Source: Deltaproteobacteria bacterium
GTDB lineage: Bacteria > Myxococcota_A > Polyangia > GCA-2747355
Direction: 5' to 3'
DNA length: 64,000 bases
NCBI GenBank assembly: GCA_020633415.1
Contig: JACKDQ010000008.1
Span: forward strand, 62,001 to 126,000
The notes beneath the pieces were generated by a model. That model had not been told where the DNA came from. It saw only the letters and a program-made list of their open reading frames with translations, and did no database searches. Positions within the stretch are counted from its first letter, which is position 1. Each line of letters opens with the position of its first letter. A program made the position numbers and the translations under genes. Below, in pieces: positions 17,439-26,752 of this stretch.

Positions 17439-19852
17439 GCGAAGGCCACCGCATTATCGGGCGCAACCTGCGCAAGATCGACGCGATCGACAAGGTCACC
17501 GGTCGAACGCGCTACGCCGACGACGTTGTGCTGCCGCGGATGCTCTATTGCAAGCTGCTTCGCAGCCCAGTTGCTCACGCCAATATCAAGCGTATCGATC
17601 TCAGCGGTGCGCTTGCACAAGAGGGCGTGGTCGCAGCGATCAGCGGCGAGACGATGCCCACCGCCTACGGCATCTTGCCGGTCAGCGAAGACGAACACGC
17701 TCTGTGCATCGACAAGGTTCGCTTCATTGGTGACCCTGTCGCCGCGGTTGCGGCTGAGACCGAGCATGCCGCCGAGCTGGCTCTTGATGCGATCGAGCTC
17801 GAACTCGAGCCCCTCGAAACGATCGGCTCGGTGGAAAAAGCGATCAACACGCCGGAGCCGCGTATTCACCCGGGGAACCGCCGCGGCAACATCCATAAGC
17901 TGGTCTCGCTGGAATTCGGTGATATCGAGCAGGCGTTCGCCGAGGCCGACCACGTCGAAGAGGGTTTGTTTCACTACGGCGGAAACACACACTTGGCGAT
18001 GGAGCAGCACGCAGCGGTCGCCGACTGGTCACCCGATGGACGGTTGACCCTCTGGAGTTCGACCCAAACGCCGCACTATGTTCATCGGGTACTGGCCAAG
18101 GTACTCGACCTGCCGGCCGCCCAGGTGCGGGTGATCGCGACGCCCAATGGCGGAGGCTTCGGTGGCAAGACCGATCCCTTTAACCATGAGCTGGCGGTTT
18201 GCAAGCTGGCGATGCTCACTGGGCGACCGGTCAAGATCTGTTTGACGCGCGAGGAGGTGTTCTACTGTCATCGCGGGCGGCACGCGACGCTGATTCAAGC
18301 GCGGACCGCTGTCAAACGAGACGGCACGATCACCGGCATGCATTTTCGTACGCTGCTCGACGGTGGCGCTTACGGGTCCTACGGCGTGGCCAGCACGTTT
18401 TATACGGGCGCATTGCAGACCGTGACCTACGAGGTGCCGCACTATCGATTCGACGGCGGACGCCTGTTTACCAACAAGCCACCTTGTGGCCCCAAGCGCG
18501 GACATGGCACGCCTCAGCCGCGGTTTGCCCTTGAGATCCAGCTCGATCGCATCGCGGCGGCGCTGAGGATCGACCCTGCCGACCTGAGGTTGCAGCAGAT
18601 CCAGCCGGCCAACTCGCTTACCTCGAACTACCTACGCATCGGCAGCATTGGTTTGGCCAAGTGCATCAAAACGGTCGTCGAGGCCAGCGGTTGGCGCGAA
18701 CGCTACGGCAAGCTCGAGCGCGGTCGCGGTCTTGGACTGGCCTGCTCGTCCTATCTCAGTGGCGCGGGTCTGCCGATCTATTGGAACGAGATGCCGCATT
18801 CGGCTGCGACTGTGAAGCTCGACCGTGGCGGCGGTGTGACGGTGTTCTGTGGTTCGACCGACGTGGGCCAAGGCTCGGATTCGGTCCTGGCCTTTGTTGT
18901 CGCCGAAGAGCTCGGCATCGATCCCTATCAAATTCGCGTCGTCACCGCCGACACCGACCTGACGCCGGTTGACTTGGGCAGTTATTCGAGTCGCGTAACG
19001 GTGATGACAGGTCATGCGACGCGTCAAGCGGCAGCCGCGGCTCGCGAGCGAGTCCGCAGCGGTGTCGCCGAGAAGCTCGCGGTGTCCGGCGAGCAGATCA
19101 CATTCGCCGATGGCAAGGTTCGCGTCGCCGAGAAGGGCATCGAGCTGGCTTTTGCCGAGGCGGTGGCGATTGCCGAGGCGCGTCACGGAACGATCGTCAC
19201 GTCGGGCAGCTACAAACCACCCGAGACGGCGGGCAAGTTCAAAGGCGCCGGCGTTGGGCCTTCGCCGGCATACAGCTATAGCGCGGGCATTGTCGAGGTC
19301 GAAGTCGACGAGCAGACCGGCTTCGTTACGCCGATCAAAGTTTGGATGGCCCATGATATTGGCCAGGCGATCAACCGCTCGGCGGTGATCGGTCAGGTCG
19401 AAGGATCGGTCTACATGGGGCTAGGTGAAGCGTTGATGGAAGAGATGGTCTATCGCGAGAAGCGCAATCTCGTGCACAAGATTCCGAGCATGCTCGAGTA
19501 CAAGAGCTTGACCAGTCTTGAGATGTGCGAGGTTGAGACGTTTCTGATCGAAGACCCCGATCCCAATGGTCCGTACGGTGCGAAGGAAGTCGGTCAGGGG
19601 CCGCTGTTGCCGATGCCGCCGGCGATCGCCAACGCAGTCTACGACGCCGTCGGTGTACGCGTCGACATGGTGCCAGTGACGCCCAGTCGGGTGATGGCCG
19701 CACTAGATGCTGCTGCGCGCGGCAAAGCGCCGCGACACGGACCGGAACGGATGCCACAGGTGAGTTGGCCCGAGCCGACACGGGTCACGCCACCCTGGGC
19801 GGGCGGTGATGGACACGCTCAACGACCCGGTTCCGGAAAGCAGGCGAGCTGA
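17435..19852 (+). CDS. hcrA: 4-hydroxybenzoyl-CoA reductase alpha subunit (molybdenum cofactor subunit)
   Basis: This encodes 805 aa from ATG 17435, which overlaps the hcrC stop. It has the xanthine-dehydrogenase-family order: a substrate-channel domain (ITGRTRYADDV-like opening KVTGRTRYADDV), the molybdopterin-binding loop NGGGFGGKTDP, and the C-terminal GPYGAKEVGQGPL, whose Glu is the expected catalytic base next to molybdenum. HCR reductively removes the phenolic hydroxyl of 4-hydroxybenzoyl-CoA to give benzoyl-CoA using low-potential ferredoxin. TGATG overlap with hcrB gives tight coupling. Confidence 0.85.
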   Translation: MSEGHRIIGRNLRKIDAIDKVTGRTRYADDVVLPRMLYCKLLRSPVAHANIKRIDLSGALAQEGVVAAISGETMPTAYGILPVSEDEHALCIDKVRFIGDPVAAVAAETEHAAELALDAIELELEPLETIGSVEKAINTPEPRIHPGNRRGNIHKLVSLEFGDIEQAFAEADHVEEGLFHYGGNTHLAMEQHAAVADWSPDGRLTLWSSTQTPHYVHRVLAKVLDLPAAQVRVIATPNGGGFGGKTDPFNHELAVCKLAMLTGRPVKICLTREEVFYCHRGRHATLIQARTAVKRDGTITGMHFRTLLDGGAYGSYGVASTFYTGALQTVTYEVPHYRFDGGRLFTNKPPCGPKRGHGTPQPRFALEIQLDRIAAALRIDPADLRLQQIQPANSLTSNYLRIGSIGLAKCIKTVVEASGWRERYGKLERGRGLGLACSSYLSGAGLPIYWNEMPHSAATVKLDRGGGVTVFCGSTDVGQGSDSVLAFVVAEELGIDPYQIRVVTADTDLTPVDLGSYSSRVTVMTGHATRQAAAAARERVRSGVAEKLAVSGEQITFADGKVRVAEKGIELAFAEAVAIAEARHGTIVTSGSYKPPETAGKFKGAGVGPSPAYSYSAGIVEVEVDEQTGFVTPIKVWMAHDIGQAINRSAVIGQVEGSVYMGLGEALMEEMVYREKRNLVHKIPSMLEYKSLTSLEMCEVETFLIEDPDPNGPYGAKEVGQGPLLPMPPAIANAVYDAVGVRVDMVPVTPSRVMAALDAAARGKAPRHGPERMPQVSWPEPTRVTPPWAGGDGHAQRPGSGKQAS

Positions 19853-20838
19853 TGCTGCGACTACCTGAATTCAGCTACTTTCAACCGACGACGATCGCAG
19901 AAGCAGTGGCTCTCAAGGACGCTCACGGTGATCGTGCGATGTTCGTTTCTGGTGGTACCGACCTTTACCCGAACATGAAACGTCGCCAGCAAGAGCCGCG
20001 GGTGGTCATTTCGTTGGCCAAGGTTGACCAGCTCAACGCGATCGAAATGCGCGACGGCGGTATCCACCTCGGTGCCAAGCTGACGCTCACCAGCCTAGCT
20101 AGCGATCAACGTCTGCAAGCGGGTTGGCCAGCGTTCGCCCACGCTGCGAGTTCGATCGCCACGCCGCTGTTGCGCAATATGGGGACGCTGGGCGGAAACC
20201 TCTGCCTCGACACCCGCTGCAACTACTACGACCAGAGTTACCCGTGGCGCAAAGCGCTCGGCTTTTGCATGAAGAAGGACGGCGACACCTGCTGGGTCGC
20301 CCCGTCGTCGGCAAAGTGCTGGGCCGTTCAATCGAGCGACTTGGCCCCGGTTGTCGCCGCGCTCGGCGGGCGAATCGAGCTAGTCGGGCCCAAGGGCGCG
20401 CGGACACTTGCCGCTGAAGCGTTTTACAACGACGATGGGATCCGCTACCTCAACAAAGAGCCCGGCGAATTGGTCACCGGCCTGTGGTTGCCCGAAATTG
20501 CCGGTGCACGTTCGAGCTACATCAAGGTTGCGCAGCGTGGCTCCTTTGACTTTCCGGTGCTTGGCGTGGCTGCCTGGGCTCGCTTCGACCAGCAGCAGAA
20601 GATCGCTGAGCTGCGCTTGGTATTGGGCGCGATCGCGCCAGCGCCGCGCCTCGTTCCCGATCTGGACAAGCTACTGATCGGGCGCAGTCTCGATGATCGC
20701 CAGGCGATCGCCGCAGCGGCCGAGGTCGCCTGGCGCCTCGCCCGTCCATTGGATAACACCGATCAAGCCTTCTCTTGGCGCAAGTCGGTGGTCAAACCCT
20801 ATGTCGAACGTGCGCTGCTCGGCCTGGCCGCGAGGTGA
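19852..20838 (+). CDS. hcrB: 4-hydroxybenzoyl-CoA reductase beta subunit (FAD, extra [4Fe-4S])
   Basis: This encodes 328 aa. It is an FAD-binding CO-dehydrogenase-flavoprotein-type domain (VSGGTDLYPNMK near the start, NMGTLGGNLCLDTRC). Between the two FAD segments is an insertion with Cys123, Cys139, Cys147 and Cys156. Their spacing (16, 8, 9) equals that of the four cysteines that bind the additional [4Fe-4S] cluster in Thauera HcrB, as I recall it. This insertion separates HCR from xanthine dehydrogenases and is the main evidence for naming the operon. It is co-translated with hcrA. Confidence 0.88.
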   Translation: MLRLPEFSYFQPTTIAEAVALKDAHGDRAMFVSGGTDLYPNMKRRQQEPRVVISLAKVDQLNAIEMRDGGIHLGAKLTLTSLASDQRLQAGWPAFAHAASSIATPLLRNMGTLGGNLCLDTRCNYYDQSYPWRKALGFCMKKDGDTCWVAPSSAKCWAVQSSDLAPVVAALGGRIELVGPKGARTLAAEAFYNDDGIRYLNKEPGELVTGLWLPEIAGARSSYIKVAQRGSFDFPVLGVAAWARFDQQQKIAELRLVLGAIAPAPRLVPDLDKLLIGRSLDDRQAIAAAAEVAWRLARPLDNTDQAFSWRKSVVKPYVERALLGLAAR

Positions 20839-20843
20839 ATGCG

Positions 20844-22106
20844 ATGAAATCGAAGGAGGATTTGCTCTACGACTGGAACGGCGGCGCGGGGTTGAGTACC
20901 GCCGAAGGGCGCGTGCCGGTGGCGGTCCTCGACGAAACCCTGCGCGATGGTCTGCAATGTCCGTCGGTGGTCGATCCGCCGCTCGAGCGCAAGATGGAGC
21001 TGCTGCGCTTGATGGCCGAGGTTGGCGTTGACTACGTGACGATCGGTTACCCGGGGGCGAGTGCGCGCGCGTTTGATGACGTGGTTGAGCTCGCCAAGAT
21101 GGTTAGCGCGGAACGGCTCGGGATCGGGCTGACTTGTGCTGCGCGGACAACCGCAGCCGATATCAAACCGATCATCGGCGCGGCGGAAAAGAGCGGTACG
21201 CCGATCGAAGTCATGGCGTTTTTGGGTGCCAGCCCAATTCGCTTGTACACCGAAAACTGGGAAGTGCCTTGGCTTGAGCAGCGCGCGCGAGAGGCCGTCT
21301 CGATCACGCGCGACGCCGGCTTGCTCTGCACTTTTGTTACCGAAGACACGACTCGTTCCCATCCGGATACCCTTCGTCGCCTATGGGAGGCGGTGATCGC
21401 CGAGGGGGTGAAGGGCCTTTGCCTTTGCGATACTTGTGGTCACGCCACGCCGCGCGGCGTGGAGCGTTTGGTGGCGTATGCTCGCCGAGTCGCTGCCGAG
21501 CATTCTGAGGGTGTCTGTCTCGATTGGCACGGCCATAATGACCGCGGCTATAGCCTGATCAACGCGCTAACCGCCGCTGAGGCTGGCGTCGATCGCGTTC
21601 ACGGTTGCGTGCTTGGTATCGGCGAACGCGTAGGTAATACGCCGCTCGATTTGTTGCTGATCAACTTGCGTCTCGAAGGGCAAGGTCGCAGGCCGCTCGA
21701 AGCTCTTTCGCGACTGGTGGAGTTGGCCAGCGAGGCTTGCCGCATTCCGATCCCGGTGAGTTACCCGGTGTTTGGGCGCGACGCCTTCCGTACGGCGACA
21801 GGCGTGCATGCCGCGGCGATCCTTAAGGCCGAGCGCGCGGATGACCAGTGGCTTGCTGACCGCGTCTATAGCAGCGTGCCTGCCAGTTGGGTTGGCAAAC
21901 AGCAGTCGATTGAAATCGGTCCGATGTCCGGCGATGCCAATATTCGACATTGGTTGCGCCGCCATCGTGCACCGGCGACGGACGAAGTCGTCGCAGCGGT
22001 TCGTCGCGCTGCCAAGTCGAGCAGCGAAGTGTTGACCGACCGTGCGATCCTTACGATCGTTGAAGATCTGGCCAAAGAGAGTGCTGCGAACGGATCGCGC
22101 GCTTAG
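20844..22106 (+). CDS. LeuA/homocitrate-synthase family (DRE-TIM) enzyme
   Basis: This encodes 420 aa from ATG 20844, 5 bp after the hcrB stop, so it is the fourth gene of the operon. The signature DETLRDGLQCPS (family D.TLRDG.Q) and the metal-binding DWHGHNDRGYSL, then GERVGNTPLD, place it with isopropylmalate, homocitrate and citramalate synthases and away from HMG-CoA lyases, which lack the last motif. These condense acetyl-CoA with a 2-oxo acid. The normal LeuA C-terminal allosteric domain is absent or short. Substrate unknown; its place in an hcr operon is unusual. It overlaps the convergent gene by 4 bp. Confidence 0.75.
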   Translation: MKSKEDLLYDWNGGAGLSTAEGRVPVAVLDETLRDGLQCPSVVDPPLERKMELLRLMAEVGVDYVTIGYPGASARAFDDVVELAKMVSAERLGIGLTCAARTTAADIKPIIGAAEKSGTPIEVMAFLGASPIRLYTENWEVPWLEQRAREAVSITRDAGLLCTFVTEDTTRSHPDTLRRLWEAVIAEGVKGLCLCDTCGHATPRGVERLVAYARRVAAEHSEGVCLDWHGHNDRGYSLINALTAAEAGVDRVHGCVLGIGERVGNTPLDLLLINLRLEGQGRRPLEALSRLVELASEACRIPIPVSYPVFGRDAFRTATGVHAAAILKAERADDQWLADRVYSSVPASWVGKQQSIEIGPMSGDANIRHWLRRHRAPATDEVVAAVRRAAKSSSEVLTDRAILTIVEDLAKESAANGSRA

Positions 22107-23104
22107 GGAGCCGTAAAGTCGGTGATCGCGCGCATGTAATTGGCGCGTTCGAAACTGTCGGGATCAGCGCTGTGGCGCTGACTCAGGCTGCCCTGCATCT
22201 GCCTGACCGACTCATACTCATTTTCTTCGAGCCAGGTACGCACGGCGGTTAGCACGCGAGCGCCGTGATCGATGCCGTTCCGTAGCAATGCAGAGGCCAT
22301 CGTTGCCACGTTGGCTCCAGCCAGCAACAGCTTGAGCACGTCATCGCGCTGATGGACGCCGGTCGTTGCCGCCAGCGAGAGATCGACCCGACCACTGAGG
22401 ATCGCGATCCAGCGGAGCGGCAGCAACAGTTCGGACGACGTGCTGAGTTGCAGGCCTGGCCGAACCTCGAGAGTCTCGAGGTCGATGTCCGGCTGCATGA
22501 AGCGATTGAATAGCACCAGCCCGTCGGCACCGGCTTCCCGCAGTCGCTTGGCGAAGTTTGGTAGCGAGCTAAACTGTGGGCCGATCTTCACTGCCAGCGG
22601 GATCGATGTTACCGATCGTATCGATGAGACCAGGTCGATGTAACGCTGTTCTACCGTATCGCACGACGTACCTGGGTCCGTGGCCAGATAATAGACGTTG
22701 AGCTCGATGGCGTCCGCGCCCGCATCTTGAAAGCGCTTGGCGTACCAGAGCCAGCCGCCGGTTGATACGCCGTTGAGGCTGGGAATGATCGGGATCTTGA
22801 GCGTCTTTTTCGCCTGCTCGATCAGTTCGAGATACTTCTGCGGGCCGATGTTGTAGTCCTCGAGAGGCGGAAAGAATCCGCTGGCCTCAACGAAGCTCTC
22901 TGCGCCGTGGTCCTGCAGCTTGGCAACGAGCATCTCTTCAGCTTCGATCTGCTCTTCGAACAGCGAAGGCATTACGGCGGCACCAAAGCCAGCTTCTTCG
23001 ATTTGGCGCAATCCGTCGAGGTCGCCGGTCAGTGGCGAAGCAGCGGCGACGAGCGGGCTTCGTAGCTTGAGACCCAAGTATTCTGTGGAAAGATCGACGC
23101 TCAT
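22103..23104 (-). CDS. Dihydroorotate dehydrogenase-like FMN protein
   Basis: This encodes 333 aa. The TIM-barrel flavoprotein pattern is visible: LKLRSPLVAAASPLT at the start, IPSLNGVSTGGW, DAIELNVYY (where pyrimidine DHODs have ELNVSCPN), LAVKIGP with the FMN-contacting Lys, and the closing SLAATTGVHQRDDVLKLLLAGA. The altered substrate loop suggests it is not the pyrimidine enzyme. Such DHOD-like genes are known beside PFOR genes, as here (9 bp downstream of nifJ), which suggests a shared redox role. Confidence 0.8.
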   Translation of the reverse strand: MSVDLSTEYLGLKLRSPLVAAASPLTGDLDGLRQIEEAGFGAAVMPSLFEEQIEAEEMLVAKLQDHGAESFVEASGFFPPLEDYNIGPQKYLELIEQAKKTLKIPIIPSLNGVSTGGWLWYAKRFQDAGADAIELNVYYLATDPGTSCDTVEQRYIDLVSSIRSVTSIPLAVKIGPQFSSLPNFAKRLREAGADGLVLFNRFMQPDIDLETLEVRPGLQLSTSSELLLPLRWIAILSGRVDLSLAATTGVHQRDDVLKLLLAGANVATMASALLRNGIDHGARVLTAVRTWLEENEYESVRQMQGSLSQRHSADPDSFERANYMRAITDFTAP

Positions 23105-23113
23105 GCTCAGCTC

Positions 23114-26100
23114 CTAATCATGTACGACGGCGCGTTCGACGTTGGCCAGCTGTGAGTAGAACTGCCAGCGCTCGTTGATGTCTTGTTGGGCCAGCGCGAA
23201 TAGCCGCTCGGCTTCCTTGGGGTTACTGCGTGCCAGCATCGAAAAGCGCGCTTCTTGCAGCGCGAACTCTTTGAACGATACGGTCGGCTTGCGACAGTCG
23301 AGTTGAAACGGCTGCCCCATTCCGGCGGTCTGTGGCACGTAGCGATAGATCGGCCAGTAGCCGCTCTTTACGGCGAGCTGCATATGCGATTGGGATGTAC
23401 TCATGTCGATGCCGTGAGCGATGCAGGTCGAGTAGGCGATCAGCAGCGATGGCCCCGGGTACGCCGCAGCCTCGAGCATCGCGCGAATCGTCTGGCGCGG
23501 GCTGGCCCCGAGGGCGATCTGCGCGACGTAGACGTTGCCGTAGGCCATCGCGATCATCCCGAGGTCCTTTTTCGGCGTGCTCTTGCCGCTCGCGGCGAAC
23601 TTGGCGACGGCGCCGCGTGGCGTGGCCTTCGAAGCTTGGCCGCCGGTGTTGGAGTAGACTTCGGTATCGAGAACGATCACGTTGATGTTTCTCCCCGACG
23701 CGAGTACGTGGTCCAGACCCGAGAAGCCGATGTCATAGGCCCAGCCGTCGCCGCCGACGATCCAGACCGAGCGGTCTACGAGGGCATCGGCGACCGCCAT
23801 CAGGTGTGCGTGTTGATCGCCCTTGAGCTGGCTCTTGAGCTTCTCAACGCGCTGCCGTTGCGCGATGATGTCAGCCTCTGTCTCTTGAGGTGCGGAGATG
23901 ATCTCGGCCACCAGCGGATCATCGGCGAGCGTCTCTTGCATGATGTGCTGCGCCAGCGCCTGCTGCTGGTCAACTGCCAGGCGCATGCCAAAACCGAACT
24001 CGGCGTTATCCTCGAACAGCGAATTTGACCAAGTCGGACCGCGGCCCTCCGCGTTTTGCGTCCACGGCGTTGTCGGCAGGTTGCCGCCATAGATCGACGA
24101 GCAGCCGGTGGCGTTCGCGACGACCATCCGATCGCCGAACAACTGCGTAAGCAGCTTGAGATAGGGGGTTTCTCCACAGCCGGCACAAGCCCCCGAGTAC
24201 TCAAACAAAGGCTCAAATAACTGGGAACCTTTGACCGTGTCGCGCTTGACCTTGTCGCGTGGTGCGCTCGGAATGCTGAGGAAGAAATCAAAGTTGCTGC
24301 GTTCCCGCTCGAGATGCTCGCTCTTGGCTTGCATGTTGATCGCCTTGTGCTTGACGACCTCTTTGCTGCGAGCCGGACAAAGATCGACGCAGACGCCGCA
24401 ACCCGTGCAGTCGTCGGGAGCGACTTGGATCGTCATCGACATCTGCCCCTCGATCTCCTTGCCGCGATAAACGCGCGTGCGGAAACCCTCGGGCGCCGAT
24501 GACAAGATTCTCTCAGGGTAGGCCTTCATCCGAATCGCTGCGTGCGGACAGGCGACCGAGCAGAGGCCACAGGATGTGCAGATTCCCGCATCCCAGATCG
24601 GAATCTCTTGTGCGATGCTGCGCTTTTCCCACTTTGCCGTGGCGGTGGGAAACGTTCCGTCGACGGGCAACGCGCTGACCGGCAGCTTGTCGCCGTGTCC
24701 AGCGAGGATCATCGCCGTGACGCGCTGGACGAAGTCGGGGGAGTTGTCGCTCAACGCTGACGATCGCGCGTGCTGGCTGGTTGCTTCTTTAGGAACGCTG
24801 ACTTCGCACAGCGCCGCCAGTGCGCCATCGACCGCATCGTAGTTGCGGCGAAGCACTGTCTCGCCAGCTTTGGCATAGGTCTTTTTGATCGCTTGCTTGA
24901 TCTGATCGATCGCCTCGGCCTGGGGCAGCATTTTTGAGAGCGCGAAAAAGCAGGTCTGCATCACCGTGTTGATGCGACCGCCGAGCTTGGCTTCACGGGC
25001 GACGGTCAACGCGTCTACGACGTAAAACCTCAGGCGCTTGGAAATGACCACCTGCTGCACGTCCCTAGGTAGCTCATCCCAAACCGTCGCCGCGTCATAG
25101 GGGCTGTTGAGCAAGAACGTCGCACCCTCTTCGGCAAATGACAGGACATCCATCTTCTCGAGAAAGTTGAATTGATGGCAGCCGACGAAGTTCGCGCGAT
25201 CGATCAGGTAGCTGCTCTCGATCGGCTCGCGACTGATTCGCAGGTGTGACACCGTTACCGCACCGGATTTGCGCGAGTCGTAGACGAAATACCCTTGAGC
25301 ATGAAGGTCGGTGTTTTCTCCGATGATCTTGACGGTGTTCTTCGTCGCACCGACGGTGCCATCGCTGCCCAGTCCGTAAAAGAGCGCGCGGGTGTCAGCT
25401 TCGCGCTCCGTGGAAAACGCATCGTCCCAAGGCAGACTGGTTTGGGAAACGTCGTCGTTGATGCCGATCGTGAAGTGATTCTTCGGGGCGTCCTTCTTTA
25501 GCTCGTCAAATAGGCCGGCGATCATCGCTGGGGTGAATTCTTTCGACGAAAGGCCGTATCGCCCGCCGACGACCCGCGGCTGCGCGGCCTTGTGGGTTTC
25601 CGACCACGCTTCGCAAACCGCCGTTAGCACGTCTTGATAGAGTGGCTCGCCCGTTGCGCCCGGCTCCTTGGTGCGGTCAAGAGCGGCGATGATGCGCGTG
25701 CTAGCCGGCAGCGCCTTGATCAGAGATTTCGTGCAAAACGGTCGGAATAGCCGTATGGCGACCATGCCGACGCGCTGGCCTTGGTCGTTCAACTTGGCGA
25801 TCGCTTCCTTTGCCGCACCAACACCCGAGCCCATTAGGATAATCACGCGCTCGGCGTCTGCCGCGCCAAAGTAGTCGAACAGCCGATACTGGCGTCCCGT
25901 CCGATCGGCGAGCCGATTCATCGCGGCACTAACGATCGCCGGCGTAGCCTGGTAGAACGGATTGCACGCTTCGCGCGCCTGGAAGAACACATCGGGGTTT
26001 TGCGCCGTACCACGGAGCACTGGGCGGTCGGGGTTGAGCGCGCGATCACGGTGTGCGATCACCAGATCGTCGTCGATCAGCGCTTGGACGTCTTCTTTCT

Positions 26101-26653
26101 CGAGCAACGCGATCTTGTTGACTTCATGGGACGTTCGGAAACCATCGAAGAAATTTAGAAACGGCACACGTGCTTTGAGCGTGGCCATTTGGGCGATCAT
26201 CGCCATGTCCTGGGCTTCCTGAACGGAGGACGCGGCGAGCATGCCCCAGCCCGTTGAGCGCACGGCCATCACGTCGCTGTGGTCGCCAAAGATCGACAGT
26301 GCGTGGGTCGCCACGGTACGCGCGGCGATGTGAAACACCGTCGAGGTCAGCTCGCCCGCGATTTTGAACATGTTCGGCATCATCAACAGCAGCCCCTGAG
26401 ATGCCGTGAACGTTGTTGTCAACGCACCAGCCTGGAGCGCGCCGTGAACCGCGCCCGCGGCACCGCCTTCGCTCTGCATTTCTGCGACCTGCGGTACCGC
26501 GCCGAAGATGTTGGTCTGACGCTGGGCGGCCCAGGCGTCGGCGAGCTCACCCATCGGCGAGGCCGGGGTAATCGGGTAGATCGAAATCACTTCGTTGGTT
26601 AGGAAGGCGACCCGGGCGGCCGCTTCGTTTCCATCAACGGTGACCTTGCGCAT
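23114..26653 (-). CDS. nifJ: Pyruvate:ferredoxin (flavodoxin) oxidoreductase, single-chain
   Basis: This encodes 1179 aa, the full NifJ length. The order is standard: N-terminal pyrimidine-binding domain (TNEVISIYPITPASPMGELAD), gamma domain, a two-[4Fe-4S] ferredoxin domain (CTSCGLCSVACPHAA and CTGCGVCVDLCPARS), and a C-terminal TPP domain (CAGCGETPYLK, GGDGWAYDIGFSGLDH, SNTGGQASKATPRG). It interconverts pyruvate plus CoA and acetyl-CoA plus CO2 with reduced ferredoxin. It may supply the low-potential electrons that HCR needs (inference from proximity). It leads an operon with the DHOD-like gene. Confidence 0.95.
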   Translation of the reverse strand: MRKVTVDGNEAAARVAFLTNEVISIYPITPASPMGELADAWAAQRQTNIFGAVPQVAEMQSEGGAAGAVHGALQAGALTTTFTASQGLLLMMPNMFKIAGELTSTVFHIAARTVATHALSIFGDHSDVMAVRSTGWGMLAASSVQEAQDMAMIAQMATLKARVPFLNFFDGFRTSHEVNKIALLEKEDVQALIDDDLVIAHRDRALNPDRPVLRGTAQNPDVFFQAREACNPFYQATPAIVSAAMNRLADRTGRQYRLFDYFGAADAERVIILMGSGVGAAKEAIAKLNDQGQRVGMVAIRLFRPFCTKSLIKALPASTRIIAALDRTKEPGATGEPLYQDVLTAVCEAWSETHKAAQPRVVGGRYGLSSKEFTPAMIAGLFDELKKDAPKNHFTIGINDDVSQTSLPWDDAFSTEREADTRALFYGLGSDGTVGATKNTVKIIGENTDLHAQGYFVYDSRKSGAVTVSHLRISREPIESSYLIDRANFVGCHQFNFLEKMDVLSFAEEGATFLLNSPYDAATVWDELPRDVQQVVISKRLRFYVVDALTVAREAKLGGRINTVMQTCFFALSKMLPQAEAIDQIKQAIKKTYAKAGETVLRRNYDAVDGALAALCEVSVPKEATSQHARSSALSDNSPDFVQRVTAMILAGHGDKLPVSALPVDGTFPTATAKWEKRSIAQEIPIWDAGICTSCGLCSVACPHAAIRMKAYPERILSSAPEGFRTRVYRGKEIEGQMSMTIQVAPDDCTGCGVCVDLCPARSKEVVKHKAINMQAKSEHLERERSNFDFFLSIPSAPRDKVKRDTVKGSQLFEPLFEYSGACAGCGETPYLKLLTQLFGDRMVVANATGCSSIYGGNLPTTPWTQNAEGRGPTWSNSLFEDNAEFGFGMRLAVDQQQALAQHIMQETLADDPLVAEIISAPQETEADIIAQRQRVEKLKSQLKGDQHAHLMAVADALVDRSVWIVGGDGWAYDIGFSGLDHVLASGRNINVIVLDTEVYSNTGGQASKATPRGAVAKFAASGKSTPKKDLGMIAMAYGNVYVAQIALGASPRQTIRAMLEAAAYPGPSLLIAYSTCIAHGIDMSTSQSHMQLAVKSGYWPIYRYVPQTAGMGQPFQLDCRKPTVSFKEFALQEARFSMLARSNPKEAERLFALAQQDINERWQFYSQLANVERAVVHD

Positions 26654-26752
26654 GAGGATTCCTCGTCTCTTTTGCTGAAGCAGTAGGGGTAGTTATCGTA
26701 ACACCACAGCGATGCAGTCCGAAGGGCAAATCCGCGCCGACGGCCGGGCGAT

